From assembly GCA_024235835.1 (NCBI GenBank), contig JACKLQ010000002.1:921001-985000 (forward strand): DNA of 64,000 bases, in the 5' to 3' direction. Under the pieces are notes generated by a model. The model saw only the letters and a list, made by a program, of their open reading frames with translations, had not been told where the DNA came from and made no database searches. Below are positions 1-7,764 of this stretch, in pieces; position 1 is the first letter of the stretch; the number at the start of each line of letters is the position of its first letter. Both the position numbers and the translations under genes were made by a program. The stretch is from Thiobacillus sp. (lineage in GTDB: Bacteria > Pseudomonadota > Gammaproteobacteria > Burkholderiales > Thiobacillaceae).

Positions 1-1338
1 GATTCGGTGAAGGGTCGCTTCGACGCCATTGCCCCCACCCTGCGCAGTCTGTCCGCCCAGCAACACCTGGAGGATTTCCCCGCCCGGGCCCAGCAGATCG
101 CCTTGAACCAGTTGGGCTACCCCCTGCCCACGGGCATCCTGGAAGACGCCTGGGTGGCGGGGTTGAACCTGAAGTCCCTCTATGCCCACTGCGCCTTTGA
201 GTCCTTGAAGGCCGCCGTCGCCCAGTTTGCCCGGGACATCAAGGCCCAGCTGGAAGTGGTGCAGGACACCCGCAACTTCTTCCTGGATTGCGGCTATCAC
301 GCCGTGGACATCAGTCCCTGCGCCGATGGCCGTCTGAAGGGCCTGTCCCGCTACATCCTGCGCCTGCCGCTGACTTCCCTCACCCGCCGCAAGGCCTATG
401 CCGGCGCCCTGTTCGACGTGGAGACCGACCTGCGCCACTGGGGCGAAACCGAGCTGCGCCGCTTCCGGGAAGGGGTGCCCACCACGGCGGACGCCGGCAC
501 CCGCTATCTGAAGGTTGCGGTGTATCACACCAGTTCCTCCAACCCCTGTGTGGAAGGCTGCGCCGCTCACGGCAGCAACGAGACCAAGGCCATCGAGGCG
601 GCCCTGGAGCGCCTGAACCAGTTCCGCCAGGCCATCCAGAACGCCTACTGCTGCGGCGCCAACACCGACATCCTGCTGATCGGCGTGGATACGGATACCG
701 ACGCCATCAAGATCCACATCCCCGACAGCAAGGGCGAGCTTTCCGCCTACCGCTTCGTGGACAACGCCCAGCTGTACCGGGACACCGCCCGCATGTCGGC
801 CGACGCCGCCCGGGCCGCCGTGTACGAGGCCATCCGCACGGCCAGCCGCAAGGACGGCTGGGGCGCAGGCCAGGGAGAGCCCCACGACGGCATGCGTCGC
901 CTGATCGGCAATCTGCTGGTGAACAACTTCTCCCAGATCGAGTACGTCAACGACCTGTACGACGGCCGCTACCAGGACATCGGCCACGCCGAGCGCTACA
1001 TCAGCGTGGGGGACGGCTTCGAGGAAGTGCAGATGCGGAACGTGGCCTATTACGCCCACCTACACACCCTGGAGGAAGGCGTGGCGGACATGGACGTGGG
1101 CATCAAGATCTTCAAGGGTCTTAACGTGAAGCACGGCCTGCCCATCCCGGTGGCCATCCACTACCGCTATGACGCCAAGGTGCCCGGCGCCCGGGACCGG
1201 GTGGCGGCCAAGGCCCGCCGGGTGCGGGACGCCATTCGGGCCCGCTACCCGGACCTGGCGGCCCAGGGCCTGCTGGCCTGCTGGCTGTCGGTGCAGGACC
1301 TGCCCACCGGCAGTCCCATCGAAACCGTGGAGGACTGA
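1..1338 (+). CDS. csoSCA: Carboxysomal carbonic anhydrase CsoSCA (5' truncated by window)
   Basis: Beta-like carbonic anhydrase inside alpha-carboxysomes; it converts imported bicarbonate to CO2 for encapsulated Rubisco. The frame is open from base 1, so the N-terminus lies outside; about 445 residues are present against roughly 515 in the family. Counting from the GTG at base 7, the catalytic set is visible: Cys105-x-Asp107-x-Arg109, then His174 and Cys185 (11 residues apart), which fits the Cys-Asp-Arg and His/Cys zinc site of CsoSCA. It is followed after 3 bases by csoS4A, the usual cso operon order. Identification is secure; the missing N-terminal domain is a window artefact, not a gene defect. 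Confidence 0.97.
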   Translation, partial: DSVKGRFDAIAPTLRSLSAQQHLEDFPARAQQIALNQLGYPLPTGILEDAWVAGLNLKSLYAHCAFESLKAAVAQFARDIKAQLEVVQDTRNFFLDCGYHAVDISPCADGRLKGLSRYILRLPLTSLTRRKAYAGALFDVETDLRHWGETELRRFREGVPTTADAGTRYLKVAVYHTSSSNPCVEGCAAHGSNETKAIEAALERLNQFRQAIQNAYCCGANTDILLIGVDTDTDAIKIHIPDSKGELSAYRFVDNAQLYRDTARMSADAARAAVYEAIRTASRKDGWGAGQGEPHDGMRRLIGNLLVNNFSQIEYVNDLYDGRYQDIGHAERYISVGDGFEEVQMRNVAYYAHLHTLEEGVADMDVGIKIFKGLNVKHGLPIPVAIHYRYDAKVPGARDRVAAKARRVRDAIRARYPDLAAQGLLACWLSVQDLPTGSPIETVED

Positions 1339-1341
1339 GTC

Positions 1342-1605
1342 ATGAAGGTCATGCAAGTGGAAAAGACCTTGGTGTCCACCAACCGCATCGCCGACCTGGG
1401 CCACCGGCCCCTGCTGGTGGTGCGCGAGAAGGCGGGCGGTGCGCGCCAGGTGGCGGTGGACGCCATCGGCTGCATCCCCGGCGACTGGGTGATCTGCGTG
1501 GGCTCCTCCGCCGCCCGGGAAGCCGCCGGCAGCAAGGAGTTTCCCTCGGACCTGACCATCGTCGGGATCATCGATCACTGGTCTTCCGATGAGGGGAAAG
1601 CCTGA
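1342..1605 (+). CDS. csoS4A: Carboxysome vertex protein CsoS4A
   Basis: An 87-residue BMC-P (CcmL/EutN fold) protein. Family members form pentamers that cap the icosahedral vertices of the shell. The sequence has the usual beta-rich core, with segments such as RPLLVVREKAGG, AVDAIGCIPGDWVICVGSS and a C-terminal DLTIVGIIDHW. It sits 3 bases after csoSCA, and its TGA shares an A with the ATG of csoS4B, so the two vertex genes are translationally coupled. It is similar to but clearly distinct from csoS4B, as expected for this paralogous pair. Confidence 0.95.
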   Translation: MKVMQVEKTLVSTNRIADLGHRPLLVVREKAGGARQVAVDAIGCIPGDWVICVGSSAAREAAGSKEFPSDLTIVGIIDHWSSDEGKA

Positions 1606-1856
1606 TGGACATCTACCAGGTGCGCTCCGAACTCGTGGCGACCCGCCGGGTGCCCGGGCTGAAGCTGATGTCCCTGCGGGTGCTGGCGGACAGCAAGGGC
1701 GCCTTGTCCGTGGCCTGCGATCCGGTGGGCGTGCCGCCGGGCAAGTGGGTGTTCACCGTCAGCGGCTCCGCCGCCCGGATTGCAACAGGCGATACCAAGG
1801 TCCTCACCGACCTGACCATCGCCGGAATCATCGATCAATGGGATCCGGCAACCTGA
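1605..1856 (+). CDS. csoS4B: Carboxysome vertex protein CsoS4B
   Basis: The second BMC-P vertex protein, 83 residues. It shares the GSAARIATGDTKV and DLTIAGIIDQWD segments with CsoS4A (SSAAREAAGSKEF, DLTIVGIIDHW). Its start overlaps the csoS4A stop in a TGATG arrangement, which implies coupled translation at a low, matched level, as suits a protein needed in only 60 copies per shell. A 62-bp T-rich gap follows before the abundant hexamer genes. Confidence 0.94.
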   Translation: MDIYQVRSELVATRRVPGLKLMSLRVLADSKGALSVACDPVGVPPGKWVFTVSGSAARIATGDTKVLTDLTIAGIIDQWDPAT

Positions 1857-1918
1857 CCGCCGGTGTTTTTCAACTAACTGTTTTTGTTGTGTTTTTTTAA
1901 ACCGTAAGGAGAACTGAA
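1857..1918 (+). promoter_or_regulatory. T-rich leader between vertex and hexamer shell genes
   Basis: A short AT-rich island with T5, T5 and T8 runs, ending in the strong ribosome-binding site AAGGAGAACTGAA before csoS1. It contrasts sharply with the GC-rich surroundings. It could be an RNA-processing or partial termination site, or an internal promoter that separates low vertex-protein expression from high hexamer expression. No clear -35/-10 pair is seen, so the role is inferred. Confidence 0.4.
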
Positions 1919-2209
1919 ATGGCTGCTGTGACCGGAATTGCTCTTGGAATGATTGAAACCCGTGGCCTGGTGCCCGCCATCGAAGCGGCGGACGCCATGA
2001 CCAAGGCCGCCGAAGTGCGCCTGGTGGGCCGCGAATTTGTGGGTGGCGGCTACGTCACCGTCATGGTGCGCGGCGAGACCGGTGCCGTGAACGCCGCCGT
2101 CCGCGCTGGTGCCGACGCCTGCGAGCGTGTCGGCGACGGCCTGGTGGCTGCCCACATCATCGCCCGCGTCCACTCCGAAGTGGAAGGCGTCCTGCCCCAG
2201 GCCGCTTGA
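1919..2209 (+). CDS. csoS1C: Carboxysome shell hexamer protein CsoS1 (copy 1)
   Basis: A 96-residue single-domain BMC-H protein, which forms the hexameric tiles of the shell facets. The pore-lining segment REFVGGGYV and the signature GIALGMIETRGLVPAIEAADAM are present. It is first of three tandem, nearly identical copies and has a strong ribosome-binding site (AAGGAGA). The C-A-B lettering follows the usual gene order and is not proven by sequence. Confidence 0.96.
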   Translation: MAAVTGIALGMIETRGLVPAIEAADAMTKAAEVRLVGREFVGGGYVTVMVRGETGAVNAAVRAGADACERVGDGLVAAHIIARVHSEVEGVLPQAA

Positions 2210-2248
2210 ACCAACCCCTGATTTGTTCTGAACTGAAGGAGAAACGAA

Positions 2249-2545
2249 ATGGCTGAAGTGACTGGAATTGCCCTGGGCATGATCGAAACCCGTGGCCTGG
2301 TGCCCGCCATCGAAGCGGCGGACGCCATGACCAAGGCCGCCGAAGTGCGCCTCATCGGCCGCCAGTTTGTCGGCGGCGGCTACGTCACCGTCCTGGTGCG
2401 CGGCGAGACCGGTGCCGTGAACGCCGCTGTCCGTGCCGGCGCCGACGCCTGCGAGCGTGTCGGTGATGGCCTGGTGGCCGCCCACATCATTGCCCGTGTC
2501 CACTCGGAAGTGGAAGGCATCCTCCCCAAGGCGCCCAGCGCCTGA
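2249..2545 (+). CDS. csoS1A: Carboxysome shell hexamer protein CsoS1 (copy 2)
   Basis: A 98-residue BMC-H shell protein that differs from copy 1 at only a few residues (E for A at position 3, I and Q around the pore segment RQFVGGGYV, L for M after VTV, and a KAPSA tail). It has its own ribosome-binding site, AAGGAGAAACGAA, copied along with the gene. Near identity at DNA level indicates recent duplication or ongoing gene conversion. Paralogues can mix in facets and provide dosage. Confidence 0.96.
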   Translation: MAEVTGIALGMIETRGLVPAIEAADAMTKAAEVRLIGRQFVGGGYVTVLVRGETGAVNAAVRAGADACERVGDGLVAAHIIARVHSEVEGILPKAPSA

Positions 2546-2592
2546 CCCCCCGGCCCATCGGGCCAACTGAATTGATTTGAAGGAGAACTGAA

Positions 2593-2925
2593 ATGGCTGC
2601 TGTGACCGGAATTGCCCTTGGAATGATTGAAACCCGTGGCCTGGTGCCCGCCATCGAAGCGGCGGACGCCATGACCAAGGCGGCAGAAGTGCGCCTGGTG
2701 GGCCGCGAATTCGTCGGCGGCGGCTACGTCACCGTCCTGGTGCGCGGCGAGACCGGCGCCGTGAACGCCGCCGTGCGTGCCGGTGCCGACGCCTGCGAAC
2801 GAGTCGGTGACGGTCTGGTGGCAGCCCACATCATCGCCCGCGTCCACAGTGAAGTGGAGGGCGTGCTGCCCGGCGCACCCAGTGCCGCCGGCGGCGGCCG
2901 GGACGCCGAGGTCACCCGTAGCTGA
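2593..2925 (+). CDS. csoS1B: Carboxysome shell hexamer protein CsoS1B (C-terminally extended copy)
   Basis: A 110-residue BMC-H protein, identical to copy 1 over most of the domain but with a polar, glycine-rich tail of about 14 extra residues. This tail is the usual mark of CsoS1B. It has a third copy of the strong ribosome-binding site. The stop lies 10 bases before the bacterioferritin-like gene, so it is part of the same operon. Confidence 0.95.
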   Translation: MAAVTGIALGMIETRGLVPAIEAADAMTKAAEVRLVGREFVGGGYVTVLVRGETGAVNAAVRAGADACERVGDGLVAAHIIARVHSEVEGVLPGAPSAAGGGRDAEVTRS

Positions 2926-2935
2926 GGGCTGAGCC

Positions 2936-3412
2936 ATGTCTGCCAACCCCCGACTCGCCGGTTACCTGACCCAGGCCCTGGACCACGAGCTCTCCGTGGT
3001 CCAGCAGTACCTGACCCAGGCCTGCCTGTGCGAGCTCTGGGGCGAAGCGGGGCTGGCGGCCTACTTTCGCCGGGAGGCCAACGAGGAGCAGGGCCACGCC
3101 GCCAAGCTCATCTGCCACCTCCTCAGCCTGGGTCAGGCCCCCAACGGCACCCGGCTGCGGCCGGTGCGTCCGGGCCGGGACCTGCGGGAGATGCTGCTGG
3201 TGGACCGGGCCCTGGAACTGGACGCGGTGCTGCTCTACCAAGATGCCCTGCGCTACGCCCAGCGTTGCCGGGATGCCACGGCGTCCGCCCTGTTCGCCGA
3301 ACTGCTGGCGGACGAGGAGGGTCACCTGGCGGAACTGGATCGCATGTTGGCCGACTTGGCCGAGAAGGGCTGCGACCCGGCCCGTTTTCTGGAGGAGGTC
3401 TGTCATGCCTGA
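2936..3412 (+). CDS. Carboxysome-locus bacterioferritin-like protein
   Basis: A 158-residue four-helix ferritin-like protein. The di-iron ligands are recognisable: Glu18, Glu51-x-x-His54, Glu94 and Glu127-x-x-His130. That set would permit ferroxidase chemistry. A Bfr-like gene at this position is a standard member of cso loci in chemoautotrophs, but its role in carboxysome biology is not settled. Its last 8 bases overlap the start of the acRAF gene. There is no N-terminal Met near the haem position of classical Bfr that I can assign with certainty. Confidence 0.88.
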   Translation: MSANPRLAGYLTQALDHELSVVQQYLTQACLCELWGEAGLAAYFRREANEEQGHAAKLICHLLSLGQAPNGTRLRPVRPGRDLREMLLVDRALELDAVLLYQDALRYAQRCRDATASALFAELLADEEGHLAELDRMLADLAEKGCDPARFLEEVCHA

Positions 3413-3683
3413 ACTGTATGAAACCGCCCCCGCCGGCTGGCAGGTGCAAGCCAGGCCCCCGGTGATGACCCGGCGCTTCGAATTCCCCGACTACGCCGCC
3501 ACCCGGGGCTTCCTGGATGGCCTGGCCAAGCTGTCGGAAACCAGTGGCTATTACCCGGACCTGAATTTCGCCAAGACCCATGTCAGCGTCAGCGTGGGGG
3601 CGCGGGATGCGGAACTGGGCCCGGACGACTTCACCTTTGCTGGCCAGGTGGACGCCCTGGCCAGCGCTGGCCGGGCGGGCTGA
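3405..3683 (+). CDS. Alpha-carboxysome Rubisco assembly factor acRAF (pterin dehydratase-like)
   Basis: A 92-residue protein of the pterin-4a-carbinolamine dehydratase fold. In cso loci this homologue acts as a Rubisco assembly chaperone (acRAF), not an enzyme. The catalytic His-His-Pro motif of true dehydratases is replaced by GYYPDLNFAKTHVSVSV, in which Tyr-Tyr takes the place of the two histidines. That supports loss of dehydratase activity. The ATG at 3405 was chosen because it lies just after GGAGGAGG and overlaps the preceding stop; longer in-frame starts only extend into the Bfr gene. Confidence 0.88.
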   Translation: MPELYETAPAGWQVQARPPVMTRRFEFPDYAATRGFLDGLAKLSETSGYYPDLNFAKTHVSVSVGARDAELGPDDFTFAGQVDALASAGRAG

Positions 3684-3692
3684 GGCCACGCC

Positions 3693-4337
3693 ATGCGCGG
3701 CGGCGTGCTGGCCCTGGTCAACCTGAAAGGGGGCTGCGGCAAGACCACCCTGGCCATGAACCTGGCCGCCGGTCTGGCCCGGCAGGGCCGCGTCGCCCTG
3801 GTGGATGCCGATCCGCAAGCGGCCTCGCGGCATTGGCTGGAGTGGAGCCAGGGCAACGCGGACGACGCGCTGCCTAGCGTGATGACGGCCGACGGCGATC
3901 CCGTCGCCGCCATCGAAGCGGCGCGGCGGCGTCATGCCCAGGTGGTGGTGGATTGCCCGCCCTCCCTCGACATGGCCATCACCCGGGAGGTGATGACCCG
4001 CGCCGAGCGGGTGCTGATCCCGGTGTTGCCCTCGCCGCTGGATCTGTGGGCCAGCGCCGAGACGGTGGCGGTGGTGCATCAGGCGCGGGCGGCCAATCCT
4101 GCGCTCCGGGCCTGGCTGCTCATCAACCAGGCCGAACCCGCCAGCGCCCTGTCGCGCGTCTTCGCGCGCACCCTGGCGGGGCTGGAATTGCAGGTGCTGC
4201 CGGTGGTGGTGCGGCGGCGCGCTGCCTACCGCACGGCGGTGCTGGAAGGACGCAGTGTGTATGCCCTCGGGTATCGGGGCCGCGAGGCCGCCGCCGAGAT
4301 CGATCAAGTGATCCAGGCCATTCAGGCTGGCTCGTAA
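3693..4337 (+). CDS. mcdA: Carboxysome-positioning ParA-type ATPase McdA
   Basis: A 214-residue ParA/MinD ATPase. The deviant Walker A motif K12-GGCGKTT is at the N-terminus, with VDADPQAASRHW (Walker A') and VVVDCPPSLD (Walker B) following. In alpha-carboxysome bacteria McdA binds the nucleoid and spaces carboxysomes by gradients made with McdB. The gene lies directly after acRAF and before the small McdB-like gene, the arrangement known from Halothiobacillus. It is shorter than chromosome-partitioning ParA and lacks an N-terminal regulatory region. Confidence 0.9.
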   Translation: MRGGVLALVNLKGGCGKTTLAMNLAAGLARQGRVALVDADPQAASRHWLEWSQGNADDALPSVMTADGDPVAAIEAARRRHAQVVVDCPPSLDMAITREVMTRAERVLIPVLPSPLDLWASAETVAVVHQARAANPALRAWLLINQAEPASALSRVFARTLAGLELQVLPVVVRRRAAYRTAVLEGRSVYALGYRGREAAAEIDQVIQAIQAGS

Positions 4338-4351
4338 CAGGAGTGCGGAAC

Positions 4352-4597
4352 ATGAGCAAACTGGAAGACAAACTGGCCGCCAGCATCAAGCCGGGCAAAG
4401 CGGCGCCGACTGCGCCGACAAAGCGGGCCGTCGCGCCGAAAGCGGAGAAGGTAACCACGGAGAAGGCATCCACCGCACCGGTCATGCGGCCGGCCAGAAC
4501 CGCTGCGGCGAAGGTGACGCCTTCGGATACGACGGCCGCGGCATCTCCTGCTCCCACCAGCAGCATCCTGCACCCGCGTCGGGTCTGGCCCGACTGA
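4352..4597 (+). CDS. mcdB: McdB-like carboxysome adaptor, disordered with C-terminal Trp
   Basis: An 81-residue low-complexity protein rich in Ala, Lys, Pro and Thr, with no predicted fold. It ends in ILHPRRVWPD. Alpha-type McdB proteins are small, largely disordered, encoded just after McdA, and share an invariant tryptophan near the C-terminus; this protein fits on all counts. McdB localises to carboxysomes and stimulates McdA. The start has the upstream sequence CAGGAG. Identity rests on context and the Trp motif because such proteins align poorly. Confidence 0.8.
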   Translation: MSKLEDKLAASIKPGKAAPTAPTKRAVAPKAEKVTTEKASTAPVMRPARTAAAKVTPSDTTAAASPAPTSSILHPRRVWPD

Positions 4598-4654
4598 CGG
4601 GGGCGCCGTCAGGCGCAAACAACCGGGTGTCTCCGGCGGATTCCGGCGCCCCCG
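4598..4654 (+). other. Long stem-loop after mcdB
   Basis: CGGGGGCGCC (4598-4607) and GGCGCCCCCG (4645-4654) are perfect 10-bp inverted arms around a 37-nt loop. There is no U-run, so it is more likely an RNA-stability or processing element at the end of the cso transcript than a classical intrinsic terminator. Confidence 0.5.
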
Positions 4655-4698
4655 GCACACCAGGACTTTGACTACGCAGTGTCTGAAACGGACCGACC

Positions 4699-6819
4699 AT
4701 GACCTCCGCCGACAAGGGAATCCTGCACCGCTTCATGCCCTTCCTGGCCTGGTTCCCCATGAACCGGGAGACCCTGCGGGGGGACCTGGTGGCGGGCATC
4801 ACCGTCACCCTGATCCTGGTGCCCCAGAGCATGGCCTATGCCCAACTGGCGGGCCTGCCGGTGGTCTATGGCCTGTACGCCGCCTTCATTCCGGTGATCG
4901 TCGCCTCTTTGTGGGGCTCCCTGCGCCAGCTCCACACCGGGCCGACTGCCATGCTGGCCCTGATGTCCGCCGCCGCGCTCTTGCCCCACGCCACACCGGG
5001 CAGCGACGACTTCATCCAGCTGTCCATCATGCTGGCCCTGCTGGTGGGGGTGCTGCGTCTGGTGCTGGGTCTGTTCCGCCTGGGGCTCATCGTCAACTTC
5101 CTGTCCCATCCGGTGATCATCGGCTTCACCAACGCCGCCGCCCTGATCATCGGCCTGTCCCAGCTCAACAAGCTGATCAACGTGCCCATGCCGCGCAGCG
5201 AGGTGTTCCTGGCGGACCTGTGGGTGGTGCTGCAGCAGCTGGGCAGCACCCACTGGCCCACGCTGCTGTTCGGCCTCACCGCCTTCGCCGTCATCTTCGG
5301 CCTGCAAAAGAAGTCTCCCCGCCTGCCGGCCATCCTCATCGCCATCCTGGTGACCACGCCGGTGAGCTGGCTGATCGGCTTCGAACGCAGCACTCAGACG
5401 CCCCTCGCCGCCATCCATGCCGAGGCCCTCCAGGCGGACATCCAGGCCTTTGTCGCGGCCCAGACCCAGGCAAAGGACAAGAATGCCGACGTGGCCCGCC
5501 TGCAGGCCGAGCTGGTCCGGCTGGAATCCCGGGAGGGGGGCGCGGACATCCAGCGCATCGAAGTTCAGGCGAGTCTGGAGCGGGCCAAGCTGGAACTGGC
5601 CCAGGCCCGCGCCGCCATCAACCGGCTGAGCGTGCAATTGCACCGTGCCGACCTGGTGGCGGAAACCGGGCCGGAGCGCGCTACCCGCTACGTGCTGGCC
5701 GGTGTGCGTCCCGAGGGCGAGCCCCTGGGCCTGGGCCACTGGCGCTTCGCCGGCATCCAGGGCGACCAGGTGAAGCTCACCGGTGGCGGCGAGGTGGTGG
5801 GGGCCATTCCCACCGGCCTGCCCGCCCCCAGCCTGCCGCCGGTGCAGTGGGATCTGGTGCTGCCCCTGTTGCCCGCCGCCCTAATCATGGCCCTGCTGGG
5901 TTTCATGGAGGCCACCTCCATCACCCAGGCCATCGTCGCCAAGACCCGCCAGCGGGTGGACATCAACCAGGAACTGGTGGGCCAGGGCCTGGCCAACATC
6001 GTCGGCAGTTTCTTCCAGGCCTTCGTGGTGAGCGGTTCCTTCTCCCGCTCGGCGGTGGCCGCCCGGGTGGGGGCCAAGACCGGTCTCTTCGCCATCGTCA
6101 GCGCCCTGGGCGTCATGGCGGTGATCCTGTTCCTCACCCCCTTGCTCTATCACCTGCCCCAGGCGGTGCTGGCGGTGATCATCATGCTGGCGGTGTTCGG
6201 CCTGATCCGGGTGAAGGCCCTGCTGGAGGCCTGGCGGGTGAACCGGCTGGACGCCCTGGTGGGCTGGGTGACCTTCTTCGCCACCCTGGCCATGGCCCCG
6301 GCCCTGGCCAATGGCATCCTGCTCGGGGTGGGCCTCACCGTGCTGCTCTTCATGGTGCGCAACATGCGGCCCCGGGCCGACATCCTGGGCCGCAACCCGG
6401 ACGGTTCCCTGGGGGGCGTGGACAGCAACGGCCTCACCCCCCTGGGCAGCGGCTTCGTGGCCCTGCGCTTCGACGGCTCCCTCAACTTCGTCAACGCCGC
6501 CTACTTCGAGGAAAGCGTGCTGGCCGCCCAACTGCGCTTTCCCGAGGCCCGGGCCCTGCTGGTGGTAGGCAACGGCATCAACGACATCGACGTGTCCGGC
6601 CAGGAAAAGGTGCGGGCCCTGGTGCAACGCCTGGCCGACAGCGGCGTGGATCTGTATTTCAGCAGCCTGAAGCGCCAGGTGCGGGCGGTGTTCGAGCAGC
6701 CCGCGCTGGCAGCGGTGGTGCCCGCCGACCACGTGTTCAAGACCAAGGAACAGGCTTTGAGCGCCCTGGAGGCCCGTTACGGCGGCGCCGGCCAGCCAAC
6801 GGATAACGGTGCGTCATGA
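4699..6819 (+). CDS. SulP-family anion transporter with coiled-coil insert (probable bicarbonate uptake)
   Basis: A 706-residue SLC26/SulP transporter; many SulPs near carboxysome genes carry bicarbonate. The N-terminal membrane core starts with the family segment DLVAGITVTLILVPQSMAYA. A C-terminal STAS domain covers about residues 560-690. Residues 231-365 (about 5389-5793) form an insert not seen in ordinary SulPs. It is rich in Ala, Gln, Glu and Arg, probably a coiled coil at 240-318, followed by a small beta-like segment. It ends just before the IPTGLPAPSLP loop that normally follows directly. The stop overlaps the sbtA ATG by 4 bases, so transport of inorganic carbon is the likely role. 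Confidence 0.85.
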   Translation: MTSADKGILHRFMPFLAWFPMNRETLRGDLVAGITVTLILVPQSMAYAQLAGLPVVYGLYAAFIPVIVASLWGSLRQLHTGPTAMLALMSAAALLPHATPGSDDFIQLSIMLALLVGVLRLVLGLFRLGLIVNFLSHPVIIGFTNAAALIIGLSQLNKLINVPMPRSEVFLADLWVVLQQLGSTHWPTLLFGLTAFAVIFGLQKKSPRLPAILIAILVTTPVSWLIGFERSTQTPLAAIHAEALQADIQAFVAAQTQAKDKNADVARLQAELVRLESREGGADIQRIEVQASLERAKLELAQARAAINRLSVQLHRADLVAETGPERATRYVLAGVRPEGEPLGLGHWRFAGIQGDQVKLTGGGEVVGAIPTGLPAPSLPPVQWDLVLPLLPAALIMALLGFMEATSITQAIVAKTRQRVDINQELVGQGLANIVGSFFQAFVVSGSFSRSAVAARVGAKTGLFAIVSALGVMAVILFLTPLLYHLPQAVLAVIIMLAVFGLIRVKALLEAWRVNRLDALVGWVTFFATLAMAPALANGILLGVGLTVLLFMVRNMRPRADILGRNPDGSLGGVDSNGLTPLGSGFVALRFDGSLNFVNAAYFEESVLAAQLRFPEARALLVVGNGINDIDVSGQEKVRALVQRLADSGVDLYFSSLKRQVRAVFEQPALAAVVPADHVFKTKEQALSALEARYGGAGQPTDNGAS

Positions 6820-7760
6820 GCTTCGAACCCGTTGTCCTGTTTTTCGTGTTGGGGGTGGCCGCCGGTCTGGCCCGTTCGGACCTGAAGATTCCGTCCAGCA
6901 TCTACGACGCGCTGTCGATCTACCTGCTCCTGGCCATCGGCCTCAAGGGCGGGGTGAAACTGGCCGAGCATGCCGATGCCGGTATGCTTCTGGATGGTGC
7001 GGTGATCGTGCTGGCGGGGGCGCTGATTCCCCTCATCGCCTTTCCCATCCTGCGCTGGATGGGCCGTATGAACCGGGCCGACTCCGCCTCCATCGCCGCC
7101 CACTACGGTTCGGTGAGCGTGGTCACGTTCTCCGTGGGCGTGACTTTCCTGGCCCAGGAGGCGCAGGCCTTCGAGGGCTACATGATCGCCTTCCTGGTGT
7201 TGCTGGAAATGCCCGCGCTGGTCATCGGCGTGCTGCTCGCCCGGCACGGCCAGGGCACGGTGAAGTGGGGCAAGCTGCTGCATGAAGTGTTCTTCGGCAA
7301 GAGCATCTTCCTGCTCGCCGGCGGGCTGGTGATCGGCTACCTGGCCGGCCCGGAAGGCATCCAGCCCCTGGATGCCTTGTTCTTCGACCTGTTCAAGGGG
7401 GTGCTGGCCTTGTTCCTGCTGGAGATGGGCCTGGTGGCTGCCGGTCGGGTGGCGGATCTGCGTGCCCACGGCGCCTTCCTCATCGGCTTCGCCGTCGTCA
7501 TGCCCTTGATCTCCGGTTTTCTGGGCACCCTGGTAGGCTGGTCGCTGGGCTTGAGCCTGGGCGGAACCCTGCTGCTCGCCACCCTCTACGCCAGCGCGTC
7601 CTATATCGCCGCCCCGGCGGCCATGCGCATCGCCGTGCCAGAGGCCAACCCGGGCCTGTCCATCGGCGCGGCCCTGGGCGTCACCTTCCCGTTCAACCTG
7701 TTCATGGGGATTCCGGTGTATTACTGGATGGCGCAAACCCTGTACCGCGTCGGAGCCTGA
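6816..7760 (+). CDS. sbtA: Sodium-dependent bicarbonate transporter SbtA
   Basis: A 314-residue polytopic membrane protein of the SbtA (DUF897) family. SbtA is a high-affinity Na+/HCO3- symporter of cyanobacteria and some chemoautotrophs. The N-terminal KIPSSIYDALSIYLLLAIGLKGG segment is characteristic. The start lies inside the SulP stop (ATGA overlap), and an SbtB gene follows after 4 bases, which is the diagnostic SbtA-SbtB pairing. It needs a sodium gradient, which the Mrp operon 6 kb downstream could supply. Confidence 0.92.
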   Translation: MSFEPVVLFFVLGVAAGLARSDLKIPSSIYDALSIYLLLAIGLKGGVKLAEHADAGMLLDGAVIVLAGALIPLIAFPILRWMGRMNRADSASIAAHYGSVSVVTFSVGVTFLAQEAQAFEGYMIAFLVLLEMPALVIGVLLARHGQGTVKWGKLLHEVFFGKSIFLLAGGLVIGYLAGPEGIQPLDALFFDLFKGVLALFLLEMGLVAAGRVADLRAHGAFLIGFAVVMPLISGFLGTLVGWSLGLSLGGTLLLATLYASASYIAAPAAMRIAVPEANPGLSIGAALGVTFPFNLFMGIPVYYWMAQTLYRVGA

Positions 7761-7764
7761 GATC

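Noticed and set aside
1874..2915. Long minus-strand open frames across the csoS1 genes
   Set aside because: They are mirror frames of the repeated shell genes, which have perfect family matches and strong ribosome-binding sites on the plus strand.
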